Origin: Paramecium tetraurelia
Taxonomy: Eukaryota > Ciliophora > Oligohymenophorea > Peniculida > Parameciidae
Reading direction: 5' to 3'
DNA: 64,000 nt
NCBI RefSeq assembly: GCF_000165425.1
Contig: NW_001799244.1
Coordinates: 126,118-190,117, forward strand
Part shown: positions 47,973 to 60,787 of the stretch, one piece after another
Position numbering within the stretch: the stretch's first letter is position 1
How the letters are laid out: each line of letters begins with the position of its first letter
Position numbers and translations under genes: made by a program
The notes under the pieces: generated by a model
Told to the model about the DNA's origin: nothing
The model's database searches: none
What the model saw: the letters and a program-made list of their open reading frames with translations, nothing else

Positions 47973-50185
47973 TCAATCAACTTCTTCCATCTTTGATTTG
48001 GTGGCTTCGGTGTTGGCATCTTCCTTTTTCTAAGAAAAATATAAATGATTAATAATACCTCTAATTATGGAAGTTTTTCATCTTCTTCTTCAATACCAGC
48101 ATCATCAATTGATAAACCGAGTTTAATCATCTTGTGGATTCTATTGGCAAAGTGAGTTGGGTCATCAAGACTGAATCCTGAAGTGAGAAGAGCAGTTTCA
48201 TAGAGTAACCAGATGAGATCTTTGACTGTCTTGTCACTCTTGTCCTTATCTGATTTCTTCTTTAATTCAGTAAGGATTGGATGATTGGCATTGATTTCTA
48301 AGGTCTTCTTTGACATCATATAGCTGCTCATTGATGGATCTCTCAAAGCTTAAGCTTTCATGATTCTTTCCATATTGGCAGACCATCCATATTCACCAGT
48401 GACCAATACACATGGTGATTAGTCGAGTCTTTATCCTAATTAGACCTTTTCAACCTTGTCTCCCAAGATTTCCTTGACCAATTTGCATAATCCTTCAAAT
48501 GCAGACTTTTATTCTTCAAATTTCTTCTTCTCATCTTCAGTTTAATCTAAGTCTAAGCCTTCCTTTGTGCAATTCTTTAATTTCTTTCCATCGAACATCT
48601 TCCTTCAATTATTAGATTAACATATTCATCAATTGGGTCAATCATATAGAGGACTTCATAATCTTTCTTCTTCAAGGCTTCAACAAATGGTGATGCAGCA
48701 ACTGAGGCTTTGGATTCTCCTGTAATGAAGAAGATATCCTTTTATCCTTCCTTCATTTTTCCAATATAGTCCTTGAGTGAGATTTATTCTTCACCACTCT
48801 TTGATGTGTGGAATCTGAGGAATTCACTCAATTTGGTTCTGTTGGCTGAATCTTCATGGATACCTAATTTGAGATTCTTTGAGAATTGTTCATAGAATTT
48901 CTTGTAATCTTCAGCATTTTCACTGATTTCTGTGATCATTTCGATGCATTTCTTGGTGATGTTCTTCTTGATGACTTTCAAGATCTTGTTGTGTTACAAG
49001 AATTCTCTTGAAATATTCAAGGGTAAATCTTCAGAATCAACAACTCCCTTAACGAATCCCAAATATTCTGGGATCAATTCTTCACAATCATCCATAATGA
49101 AAACTCTTCTGACATACAATTTGATGTTGTTCTTCTTCTTCTTTGTTTCGAACAAATCGAATGGTGCTCTCTTTGGAATGAAGAGGACAGCCTTGAATTC
49201 CAAACCTCCTTCAACTGAGAATTATTTGACTGTCAAATGTTCTTCCCAATCGTTGGTCAATTATTTGTAGAAATTAGCATATTCTTCCTTGGTGATTTCT
49301 TCTGGTTTCTTCATCCATAATGGCTTATTCTTGTTAACTTATTCGAATTCGGTACTGACTTCCTTGATCTTCTTCTTCTTCTTTTCAGCCTTATCCTTCT
49401 CTTCTTAGACTTCACCTTCTTCAGCCTTCTTTTCCTTATTTTCATCTTCATCATCACTGACTTCCTTCTCTGTTGTCTTTTCAATTTATAATTCAATTGG
49501 GAATCCAATGAATTCTGAGTGTTTCTTAACCAAATCCTTAATTCTCTTTTCTTCCAAGAATTCTAAGTTATCTTACTTCATGTGTAAGATGATTATTGAA
49601 CCTCTTGTCAATTAGACTGGATTTTCAGCATCATCATAGACAAAGAATGTTCCACCAGCCTATGATTCCCATCTGTATTATTATTCACCAACAGCTTTGG
49701 AGATCACTACCACCTTATCAGCAACCAAGTAAGCAGAGTAGAAACCAACACAAAATTGTCCAATCATTGNNNNNNNNNNNNNNNNNNNNNNNNNNNNNNN
49801 NNNNNNNNNNNNNNNNNNNNNNNNNNNNNNNNNNNNNNNNNNNNNNNNNNNNNNNNNNNNNNNNNNNNNNNNNNNNNNNNNNNNNNNNNNNNNNNNNNNN
49901 NNNNNNNNNNNNNNNNNNNCCAATACCTGTATCCGGGTGGTCAAAGTATTGTTATTTTATCTGGAACAATCTTGATCTGAAAATTTGTTCAATGTTCAAA
50001 CCAGCGCTGTCTGGGTCTGTAATAGACTTATATCTAATCTTATCTAAAGCATCTGAGGCATTGGAAATCAATTCTCTCAAGAAAATTTCTTTGTTTGAAT
50101 AGAATGTGTTGATAATCAAACCCATCAATTGTTGGATATCGGCATTGAAGTGGAATTACTCTTCTTTCTTTTACTCTGTTGACAT
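47973..50185 (-). CDS. HSP90: Cytosolic HSP90 chaperone, interrupted by a sequence gap
   Basis: ATPase chaperone for client kinases and receptors. The N-terminal domain begins with [20 protein letters not shown] and [20 protein letters not shown], then SITDPDSAG. After the gap come [20 protein letters not shown], the acidic Lys/Glu linker, [51 protein letters not shown] and, at the end, MEEVD, which marks the cytosolic form and binds TPR co-chaperones. A 29-nt intron sits at 48030-48058. The 150-N gap (49770-49919) removes roughly the ATP-lid region (GIGMTK...). Frame breaks occur at 49920-50010 beside the gap and at about 48590-48625, where QQLKE and FDGKK lie in different frames. The gene itself is probably intact. 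Confidence 0.95.
49770..49919. other. Sequence gap (150 Ns)
   Basis: A run of exactly 150 Ns inside HSP90, between the DTGIG end of the ATPase fold and MIGQF. By homology about 100 coding bases, plus a possible small intron, are missing. The size is likely nominal. Confidence 0.99.
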
Positions 50186-51119
50186 TACTAATTTTTAAAC
50201 TTAATAATATGCATCAATAGAACTCGATTTTATACACAAATTCCAATTCTAGAAAATTCTATTTTGAAATTTTATATAGTAATGAAATTCTATAAGAACT
50301 TAATATAAATCTCAATTAAATTAATGTATTAATTATTCTTTATTACATTAAAATTTAAACACCATTTTGTGTTATATCCTATCTGAAATTTAATAATAAG
50401 TTATTCTCTATATTATAAAGGTTATTGTTGACTCTGTCTTTATTGTAACCAATCATTTAATGTGTCCATTTTTCTTTAGATTGTACAAATCTTATTTTTT
50501 GAATATGCATTATTTCAATTATAAATAATAATAGAATTCAATTTAAATAACAGTCAAAATATCTTAGTATTTTAATGTATTATTTTATATTGAATATAGG
50601 ATTAAAAGCTTATAAAATTTATGAGGTAAAAGTACATTCTCTAATACATAAGTTAGGTTTATGGGTAATAAAGAAAATATGTTATAAAATAGTGATAATT
50701 TAAATATTTCAAAGATATTATTAAATGGATATCTAATCTAAATAAAATGACCTATTAAATTAACCCTAAGGATTGTGAATCATAAGATTAATTAAGATAT
50801 GTTTAAAATAAAACACATATCTCAGTTAAAAATATTACGAAGGCTCTTTGATTTGCAATCAACGAATTTATAAATAATAAAAATGAGGTTTTATCAAATT
50901 TTATTATTGTAGAAGTCTGAGAACTAAATGGCTTTAAGAAGGAGAGGGTGTAATGATTAGGCGTATTGAGATCTATGGATATAATCCTACATTTATATGG
51001 GGATGGTTGAATTAGAGATATTTTATTTAGGGAATTAAAAATGATAAGGAATTGCTTATAAAAATGTGCCTAAATAATTAATAAAAAGATTTAAATAAAA
51101 AATCAAATTTTTATCAGGA
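50186..51119. other. Intergenic spacer
   Basis: About 930 nt between divergent HSP90 and eS7 starts. Mostly AT-rich. From about 50930 an open plus-strand frame runs into the eS7 gene, but it shows no family similarity and I treat it as chance or leader. No heat-shock-element pattern convincing enough to report. Confidence 0.4.
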
Positions 51120-51793
51120 ATGGCAGCAAATAAGTTCTGGAAAAAAAGTGAAGTAAGAGTATATGTTCAATAATGAGTTAACAAATTTGGAATAATAAGT
51201 TGGTGTTGCATTGACCTAAATCGAGCAATCAGTCACAGAAGCCAAGAATCTTAAGGTTTCATCAGTTGTTGATTATACAGCAAAAATCAATGCTAAGAAG
51301 TAAGTTTATTTAGTATTCATCCCCCATCCATGCTTATCAATCTACAATAAAGTGAGGTATCCATATGTGTAAATTGCTTAGCTCAAAATTATTACCAGAA
51401 TTAGAGAAGAGATTGAAGGCAACAATATTGGTTGTTGCAAAGAGAACAATTGAAAGCAAGTGGGTTAAAAGTCACAGATCTCAAACAAGACCAAATTCAA
51501 GAACACTCACATCTGTCTATGATGGACTTCTTGATGATCTTGTTGCACCATCTACCATCTTGGGAAGAAGAACAAGAGTTAGAGTCGATGGCACTAAATT
51601 CTATAGAATGTACTATTCAATATTCACAATTAGCTTTTTGGATGAATAAGATAAAAATGAAGTCGAACCAAGACTCGATGCAATCAAAGCTGTCTATAAA
51701 TTATTAACAACAAGAGAATTAGAATTTGAATTCAGAAGAGACGATGTCTTCTACTCAAAAAGAGGTGGAGCCAAGAAAGCAACAAAAAAATGA
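51120..51793 (+). CDS. RPS7: 40S ribosomal protein S7 (eS7)
   Basis: 199 residues, four exons; introns 51153-51177 (25 nt, GAG acceptor), 51357-51381 (25 nt) and 51610-51633 (24 nt, stopless). Family signature: KLLPELEKRLKATILVVAKR, then RTIESKWVKSHRSQTRPNSR, TLTSVYDGLLDDLVAPSTIL, GRRTRVRVDGTKFYRIFLDE and an end rich in basic residues (KRGGAKKATKK). N-terminal MAANKFWKKSE is joined to LTNLEQQVGVAL. It stabilises the small-subunit body. The start at 51120 gives a length close to the family's (about 190-195). Confidence 0.93.
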
Positions 51794-51912
51794 TGAGCAT
51801 TAATATTTTAGTACAATATAATAAATACACCAAATAAAACATTAATTTTATTCTTTTAACATCATTCTATTTCATAAATTTATTTTAGAACATATAAAGA
51901 ATAAGTAAATAA

Positions 51913-54084
51913 TCATTGTTATAAATTTGTTTTAGTATACAGAACCCTTCTTAGAGTATCCGAGGTCATCCCTCTCCTTCTGGAGTTGTTCTGATTTTAA
52001 TGAAAGTCTATAAGTTTCGATAATTTAAAGATAGTTTATACTTCAGCACCCAACTTACTAATTATTTATTTGCTCAAATTACTACAAATAGACTGGTCTT
52101 GATCATTCTCTGCCTCTTGCAGTACATCATCATAAGCCTTGGAATAGATTAATAATGAATACAGAATAAATCTTTGCATACATCTTCGCATCTGCTTAGA
52201 GATTGTAGTGTATTTTATTTAAGGATTCCAACTCTTGGGAGGTATCATCCCTGAAATTAAAGATAACCCTTACTATTTAGTGTTATTACTTCTTGTTCTT
52301 TCTTCAACCACTGTCCTATTAAATACCTCTTTAGTATTGTCTAAGGATATCAAAGGTTTTGGAGCAAAATTGAACATCAATAGTTGTTGCTGAGAGAAAA
52401 TCACTTCTTTAAGTTTCTCTAAGTCATTTAGTTTTGTTAGTATATTAAATAGATCTATTTATTCAGTGATTTGATCTCTAATTAAATGAATATGCAATTT
52501 ACATAGCTTTGTTCATCAATTAAATATGTTTTTTATGTCTAAATACCTTTTAGCAAGTCAAAAAATTGATTAACATTTGAAATGTCATTAAGATTGGTTA
52601 TGATCTTTAAATTAAATTTTAAATTTATAATTAGAAATATTCTAATCCATTTGAACAGTTTAACTTAAATGCCATAGCTTCCTATTCATAAATAAACTTA
52701 TTCTTTTTCATCATATTTTCTGTTTATTATTTTAATGGATTCCGTTTTTGTGATTATGGACTTATTTATTCACTGAACTTCAGTAACTCATTTTTTGACT
52801 TTTAATTTATCGTACTTTGATGCATAGGCTATATCTCCAAATCTATATCAGAGTTTCGAGGTTTATCCTATTGTGGCACCTTATCTTGTTTATAATGTAT
52901 CATTTAATTCACCAACTCTAAATTGTCTTAATAATATTTCTCTTTTTGAAAAGATACCAAAGTGAATTCATACAATTTATTCGCTAATTCAACTAGGACT
53001 ATATAACATTAAAGTAATTAATACGTTGGAATCTGTTGTATATTGTTAAGATAGTCCCAATAAAGAAAATGAAGATCTATTGAATACCTCCTAGATTGGA
53101 TAATAATTCATCTATTTTCAAATATTTCCTAAATATTTTAATTTTATAAGGACTCTTCCTGATCTAGATTTGTACATAAGATTAAACTGAATTATTTTGA
53201 ATTTCAGTTCTCTCTTTGATTTCTGATTGATCTAGTGTGTAGAATTATGAATGTTCCAAATAACTAAAAGGAAATAGGCTTTGATCATTGGTGACTTCGT
53301 ATTCTTTGATAAATAGATCTACAGACTTATATATATTCGAGGGAAGAAATCTAAAAAAGAATGAATCGTCCAAAAATGTTTGCAAATAATTATCTTCTGG
53401 TTTGTAGGGATTTAAAATCTAAATGATTCTATTATGTACTTTATTGATTGGAAACAACTTAATTTTGAATGCCCCATTTTTATCAATCTCTTGTTGTAAT
53501 TCTTCATTTGAAGCACAATTTGTTTTATTGGAACATTAATGTACTTGAATTTTCAAATAATCAAATTCTAAATCTAGAAAAGCAATATTTATTTTAAATA
53601 CTTGAATAAGTTCCCTAAATTGAAATTGTTTAGTTATAGCTATAAAAATAAATTAAAACACTTACTCGAAGCACAAAAAATCATATAATTTAAATTGGTT
53701 GAATTAGTCTGTCATGTCTCGTCCAAATTAAGAGAATATTTTATTAAAACGATCTAAAGTACAAGGTATCAATTTAATTTCTTTTTCTATTTAAATTACC
53801 GACCCATTCAAAAATTTTTGAACATGATACTAATGTATTTTAATGTCGTAAAAAGGGTTAGATAAAAAATTATCCTAATCTATTTGAACAGCGAATAAAA
53901 AAAATGAATCGTCAATTAGTGACAATGATGGAATTTCTTCAAATTCAGTTAAAACAGTTGCACTTAAACTTTCCTTGTTGAAAAAGGATCTAATATTGGA
54001 TGAGAAGATCAAAATTAATATTATTAGCAATAATAAGGAGGAGCATCCCCCGAAAACAGTTTTATAAGAGCTCTGCCTATTCAT
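51913..54084 (-). CDS. Ciliate-type two-TM membrane protein, unknown
   Basis: 668 residues in six exons; the introns I infer are 51, 26 (52999-53024), 40, 23 and 25 nt, with TAG, AAG and CAG acceptors. An N-terminal membrane segment (GGCSSLLLLIILILIFSS) is followed by a large soluble part with FDYLKIQVHQCSNKTNCAS. A second membrane segment (IFIFFIGTILTIYNRFQ) is followed by LVELANKLYEFTLVSFQKEK. The C-terminal half is long, polar and helical with coiled-coil stretches and ends RRRGMTSDTL. The layout (N-terminal YKTVFGGC + TM, extracellular domain, second TM, cytosolic VELANKLYEF) looks like a family I associate with ciliate genomes but cannot name. No enzymatic motif. First intron the least sure. 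Confidence 0.7.
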
Positions 54085-54589
54085 TCTTAATGTGATCGAT
54101 TATCCAAATATATCCAATTTTGAGATCCCTTAAAATAAAAGAGCTTATTACAATTGCCGATTCTTTTCATACTGTAATACAACGCTTTTAATATATTAAT
54201 TAATAAACTATCTATTTTTGGGTGTGTGTGCCAAGATGCAAGTGTGTAAAAATACTAAAATGTAGTAAATTATCAAAATCACATTCCTCCTTTCTTTCTA
54301 GAAGTTCATTATATAAATTCTCATTTTAAGGTTTGGTTTCTAAATTATTTCTATTTATAATTTAGGACCTAAGTAAATTGTTACTTAAGGCAATTTTATC
54401 CTCAAGAAATGAAAATGACTTAATTTAAGCATCTATTTAGAAATTAATTGATTGAAATTATAATAAATAATCTGCAGCCCATATTTGTGGACGAGTTTAA
54501 AAATTGTAAAGTTCATATATATATTAAATTAAGTAATATATTATAAATTATATATATTATATCATCATTTTATATTATTAAAATTATTA
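54085..54589. other. Intergenic spacer between divergent genes
   Basis: About 500 nt, AT-rich, ending in TATATA repeats before the TTLL start. Nothing specific. Confidence 0.5.
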
Positions 54590-56858
54590 ATGAGAGTTAG
54601 AGGTCCACCAAAAGAGCAAGAATCGATGGGGAAATCTTTAGATAATAACTCAGTTCATAAAAAGAGATAAGAATTGTGGGAAAAGTAAATGGGGTCAAAT
54701 TAAGCATGCTAAGGATATGTCTCTAATACTCAGGGAAGTGCAGAGTCTGGAATAAAATAGTTTTTATCATCAATGAGGAAAAATGGAAGCTTTCAATAGA
54801 TCGATAGCCAATTTAGACCCAATGTCACAGAAAATGAAAATGAAACACCCAATAAATCATAACTGAAGGTTACAGACACATAATTATTGACTCCATTGCA
54901 AAAAAATGCATAAAAAAATCAAACAACTTATGATATCTTGTCATAGATCTACGAATTACAAAATAGAAAGAGTAGAAATTAATCACTTTTGGAAGAATTA
55001 ATGAGAAAAACTAAATAGGCTAATGATAATCTAACGTTCCAGAGAATACTACAGAGGAAAAAGTACTATAAAAGATCTCAGAGATGTTAATCAGTGGCTT
55101 AGAAAGAATATGAATTAGAATAACTAAAAGGCTAATTGATTTAAGTGAAATAAGTGCAGGTTCAACCAATCTAAAAGGAATAGACTCCTAAGTAATAGGA
55201 GAAATTGGTTCCACTTTTGATTAGAAAGGAGAAGACTAAAAGTCCCCCATCGAAAGATAATGATAGAAAGAAAGTGCAAGGTCCAATTTGCAAAGCCAAA
55301 AAAATAGTGATTGATGATACTAGATTTTGGGATATTGGATTTACTAAATTTATATAGAATCCAAGTTATCAGGAAATCAATTAATTAATTAATTTCTGTA
55401 ATGGCATTTAAGTGACACCGGCCTTACATTAAAAATATTATAAGTTGTTTGTAGGTAGAGGCAATAATCATATGATGATCAAAGGAATATTTAATTTAAG
55501 GCCATAATGGAGTATTGCAAATTCAATAGATGACGATGCTGAAATCAATTTTGTATGGACTCAAAAATTCATTGATTTGCAACCTTCAGAAATTAAACCA
55601 ATTCCTCAAACTATCATATCTGAGGAGATTAATAGTTGGATTGACTCTTAGTAAATGAGTTTGATAAGATAGGCTTGGGACAAGGTTGAAGGTAAATCTA
55701 AAAAGAAACTAAATGAATATAATATAGACAGTCCATCTATCTTAAATAATGTAGATTATTTTATTGATATTTAAAGTTACACAATTACAAAGAATTAATT
55801 CAATTAAATCATTAGACTATGAACATACGCATACACAACCATCTCAAAGGAGGCTATCAATTAGGTGATAAGAAATGGCTCTTCCATAATCTCTCCGAAT
55901 ATTGTTCAGAATAGAGTATTGATGTATGGAATTACATTCCATTAACTTATCATATTCATGGACCAACAGACCGAGAGTTCATTAATTTTTAATAAACATT
56001 CTAGCATCTGGCATTGGATAAGGATATTAAAAATATATGGATCATAAAACCAGGAGAGGATAGTAATAGAGGCAATGGAATTAAAGGTACTCATATTAAT
56101 ATTAGCATTTATAGTAACAAACTAGATGTCTGAAATTACCCAACATATCACTCAACAAGGTCATACTTTCATTCTTTAAAAATATATTGAAAATCCATTT
56201 TTATATCAGAAGAGAAAGTTTGATATAAGAGGGTATTGTTTAATCACTATTATGAATGGAGTTAAAAGAGGTATCCTAATCTGATAGAAATAGTTTATTA
56301 GTTTATTGGTACAAAAAAGGCTATTTGAGAACATCAAGTAGTTTCTTCACTTTGGAATCATTAGACAATCAGAAGATCCATTTAACCAATGATGCAATTT
56401 AGAATAGGTTAAATGGCTATGGAAAATTTGAAAAAGGAAATAAAGTTTCTTATGATCAATTCTAAGCATATTTAATAGAATAGAACAAACAAAACAACAC
56501 CTTATACAGTTTCGATGAATTATATGCTGATATGAAGGTATAATATTCATATTCAAGATAGGCTCTTACTAAATTGGCTTCACAATCAGCTATTGATAAA
56601 ATCACAAATGACGATCAAATTTTGGGATTCGAATTGTATGGTTTAGATTTTATGATTTCTAACAATTTCAAACCAATACTTATTGAATTCAATACTAATC
56701 CTTGTATAGAGACTGGTTGTCCTGTCTTGACTAAGATAATTACAGGGCTAATGGAAAATCTTATGAGATTCATCATTGATCCTTTGTTTCCAGCTAAAAG
56801 AATGGGGAATGATGATTTCACGAACAAAAATGATTTTGAATTATTATTATCATGTTGA
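54590..56858 (+). CDS. Tubulin-tyrosine-ligase-like enzyme (glycylase/glutamylase family)
   Basis: 727 residues; introns 55751-55776 (26 nt, AAG), 56087-56114 (28 nt) and 56271-56301 (31 nt). The N-terminal ~230 residues are Q/K-rich with a coiled coil. The catalytic TTL domain follows: WDIGFTKFIQNPSYQEI, NHLKGGYQLGDKKWLFHNLS, WNYIPLTYHI, the ATP-grasp motif IWIIKPGEDSNRGNGIKV, FILQKYIENPFLYQKRKFDI RGYC, YWYKKGYLRTSSS, HLTNDAIQ and GLDFMISNNFKPILIEFNTN PC. The SNRGNGI loop, KFDIR and LIEFNTNP are diagnostic; the usual HLTNYSIQ and EVN-NP appear as variants. It adds amino acids to tubulin tails in ciliary or cortical microtubules. Which amino acid is not determined. Confidence 0.92.
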
Positions 56859-56992
56859 AATATAGTAATATATGATGATTTGTAAAATAAAATTTATTAA
56901 ATAAATAAATTTATTTGTCTTGCTTGAAGACTTCTAAGCTGAGTTGTAATGGTATAAAAATTTATTGTTATATTAATTTAAATTTGAAATAA

Positions 56993-59900
56993 ATGAATTT
57001 CGATAAGAGTCTAAAAAATAGGCCAACTCTATCTTTCACAGGATTTTCACCATCTAAATCAAATATTAATATAGAGGCTTCTCGAAAGAATCTGCAAAGT
57101 TCATCCTTTGGATCACCACATCATGCATAATCTCTTGAGGTTTAATTGAAACAGGAATTTGAGGCTCAATATAATGAAAGAATTTTAACAATGCGAAGTT
57201 TTTATGATATGAAATATTAAACACTCTTTGAAACAGTCAAAGAAGCACTTGATAAAGTAGATTTTAAATATACAAAGTTAGATTATGAATGATGAATTAA
57301 TTGATACAATGAGACAAGATATTACCTCATAAGAATTTGTTTATCAGAGGGTCAGAGAGATGTTTGAGGATATAATACTTAGTGAGAGAGAAGTCCTCAT
57401 AGAAAAGCTCTCCTCCTAATATGCCTATCTCAAAATGGAATTTGGAAAAATTGAATAAGATAAAAGAAAAGTATCATTATCATCAATTATGCAGTTAGCG
57501 ATAGAGTTATAGATGATCCAGGATGAGCAAGGCGATAAAGAAGCATAGGCTTAAAACTAGGTTTAATAAGCGTAGGAGCAAATTTCGTATTTATAACAGA
57601 ATAATGATTAGCTGTAAGGATTTATTATTTAAGTTAAGGATTAACAAGGTTTCGTAATTAGAATAAAAACTGTCTTCGGCTAATTAAACTGCTAAGGAAG
57701 TTTAGCAACTCCAGACTACTGCAAAAGAGTATAACATACTAAAGGAGGAATATGAATAATTGGTTCAAACAAATGAAAAATTATAATTAATTAATAAATA
57801 GCAAGTTTAAGAAATAGAATAATTACATAAGATAAGTGAAAACTTGTAGTTAAAAGTATAGTAATTGAATAAAATTTATTAAGAATTAGAGGGTGAGGTG
57901 ATTTCATATAAAAAAAAATCAACTGATTCTGAGTCTAAGACCTAATTTACAATTACTAATCTACAAAATTAACTAGAAGCAATAACCTTATAATTCAATC
58001 AATAAAAGAGTGAATCTGAAAAAAGGTTGGAAAAGGAAGCGTAAACATATTAAAATGAAATCCACAAATTAAGTTAAAAATTACAAAAGAAAAAAGAGAA
58101 ATCAACATTCCACAAATAAAATGCAAAATAGTTATAAATTAGATTAGATTAGCTCATCAGAGATCATGCTGAGTAGTTATAAAATGAAACGTAATAGTTT
58201 CAAAGAAAGATTAATGAATTGCAATCATAGAATCAACAATAATTACAATAAGCCTAAAAGTCTATTGATGATTTGAAAGAATCTCATGATAAAAACCTTT
58301 ATACTTTAAGAAACTAATTTGAATAAATAAACAAACAACAATGTGATGATTCAGATAAGTAAAAAATCAACTTATTGAATGAATTGGATCGAGTGTAAAC
58401 TGAACTAGAATCTGTTGTGCTGTAATAACAATAATAAATTGAAAGCAATTATATTCCAAAGATCTAATACGAGTAGCAAGTCAATGAATTATAAAAGAAA
58501 ATATCAGACACAAATCAAAAACTTAGAGAATAAGATGCTCTTATGAAAAAACAATAGGATGAATTTGATAATTACAAGGAACAATGGAATAGACAACAAA
58601 ACAAATTGCATTTAGATGTTAAGGATAGAAATGAAATTTAAGAATAACTTTTATCAAGAGAAGAAACCATTAATAATCAAAATAAATAGATATCTTAACT
58701 AACTTAATAAGTTAAGATGTTAGAATCTGATTATTAAAGATTGTAGGAAAGATCCAAATAATAGTTAGAATATATAGAAGAATTGAAAAATGATGTAAGT
58801 AATCGTCAAACAGAAGTTCTTAAAATCTAAAAGTAATTAAAGCAATAGAAAGATGAACTCATGGAATAATACAGATAATTGGAGGGAGAAAACAAAACTA
58901 AAAATGATAAAGTGCAATTATTAAATTCCTAATTGGAAAGACTTTTAAACGAGTCATCTGAAAATGAAAAATTATTGAATTACAAAAGCAAAGAACTACA
59001 ATAATTAGAAGATGAACTTATGCAATATCAAAATTTCAAACGCAACGCTTAACAATTATCAGAGGAAAATGAATAATTAAGAATCTAAATCGATAAATTA
59101 ATTAACATTTAAGAGTTATAAGAATAAAAATAGGAAGATGTTAAAAGGCAATTAGATACAGAGTTAAAATAGAAGAATTAATTGGATTCTCACAATGAAT
59201 CACTCATGTAAAGACATTAAAAGTATGTGAAAACTATCAAAGTAAAAATATTAATTATACCTTAGGAATAAAGAAAATATATCAAAAGAAGAATTGCTAG
59301 TGAACTCTAAAAAATGAAATAGGAACATGCTAGTCTAGAACAATACTTAAGATAAATTATTAGGATGAAAAACAATGAAGATAATTTGTTGATTGCATCA
59401 ATTGTTACAAAAGTGAAAGATTTATGGAACAGAAAGGAAATTTAACATGAAAATGAAATTGTATCAATATCAATGCTATTATAAGTTAAAAATCAGAAAT
59501 GAAATATTTGATTAATATAGTGGAAGTGCATCACATTTGAGAACTGCATACGAGTAAACATTGGACGAGACATAAAAATAATTTGAATAGCAAATTGAGA
59601 ATTTAAGAGATGCAAAAGAAAAGATGGAGGATGAAAATAAAGAGTTACTGCATGAATTATAGAAAGTATAAGTTATCTTAGAAGATTAATCAGCTTTGAT
59701 TACAAATTTAAAGAATGAAAATAAAACATTGAAAAGCAATGGAATGCTCATTGAGAATGAATTATCGAGTACTTTGAAAAATATGAATGATGTACTTTAT
59801 TATAATTATTAATTATAGATGAAAGATTCTTTTGAGGATCAAATACAAGAATTAACCAAATAACTAAAAAAGTATGAAAGAAAACAATAACATTAATAAG

Positions 59901-60787
59901 ATTTGAAAGGCTAAGTTGATACATTATAAAATGAATTAGAAAAATTAAGAACTCTTAATAGATCTAATACTTAAGAGACAGAAAATAGAATTGCCAAGTT
60001 AGTAAAGTAACAATAATCAGAAGTTCAATTGTTAGTCAATCAATTTCAAAGAGAATAGATTAAACTTAGATAAGAATCGACTGATCTAAAGGATCAAGTA
60101 TCTTAAAATGAAGAAATTATACATAAGTTATATTAATCACTTGATGACGTGAATTAGATTGTGAATTAAAAGGATAAATAATTACAGAATCTGATTGAGG
60201 ACATTGAACAAGAAAGAGCATCTGATTAATAAAAAATAAATGAACTATAGAATAAGTTATATATTTAGATTAATATTAGATTGAGAAAAGAAGAGGATGA
60301 AATGAAAGTGGCACGATAAAAAGGTTAAAGAGATATCGAAAAGGTTCAAATACAAATAGCCTCTGCTGAATCAGAAAATAGTTAGTTTAAGATAGAGAAT
60401 AAATAACTAAGGATGTAATGTGAATAATTAGCAGATGAATTAGAAAAGAAGACAAAATAATTTGATCAATTGAATCGTGAATATGAAGATTAGAAAATAA
60501 TTTAAAATTAAGAAATAGCTGATTTACACAGGTAACAATTGAAATTAATAATTAGATTGCTTAAAATACAAGTGTAAAACGATGATATGTCAAATTATTA
60601 TAGTGAAAGTAAGGAGTTGGCTTAAAGAGTTAAGGAATTATAAAAAATTAACTCATAATTCTCAGATACGAATTATCCAAGACGTTAAGAATCATCTGTA
60701 TAAAAATTTGATAGTTCTAAAAAATTAAATTCAAGTAACAACTTGAAGCCTCGCCTGCCTAATTATACTCCAATGACAAAAAAATGA
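56993..60787 (+). CDS. Large coiled-coil protein
   Basis: 1231 residues; introns 57257-57281, 57614-57638 (AAG), 59242-59265 (24 nt, stopless, probable) and 59461-59485 (AAG). A short Ser/Asn/Pro-rich head (SFTGFSPSKSNINIEASRK) is followed by a near-continuous coiled coil rich in Gln, Glu and Lys, with heptads of Leu/Ile/Asn (e.g. LVQTNEKLQLINKQQVQEIE; ELEKLRTLNRSNTQETENRI). A short polar C-terminal tail ends LPNYTPMTKK. Over a third of the Gln codons are TAA/TAG. It is likely a structural element of basal bodies, centrosomal or ciliary rootlet-type structures. Sequence alone cannot tell which; there is no head domain to place it. Confidence 0.8.

Noticed and set aside
50930-51119. Open frame upstream of eS7 that is in frame with its second exon
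   Set aside because: The eS7 N-terminus MAANKFWKKSE with a 25-nt intron gives the expected protein length, and the upstream frame has no similarity to the family.
54540-54575. TATATA-rich run before the TTLL start as a promoter or telomere-like element
   Set aside because: AT-rich runs are everywhere in the spacers; no C4A2/C3A3-type telomeric repeat or distinct box is seen.
55800-55830. Apparent frameshift splitting the TTLL gene into two genes at a TGA
   Set aside because: A 26-nt intron at 55751-55776 joins the halves in frame and gives a full-length TTLL protein, so no break is needed.
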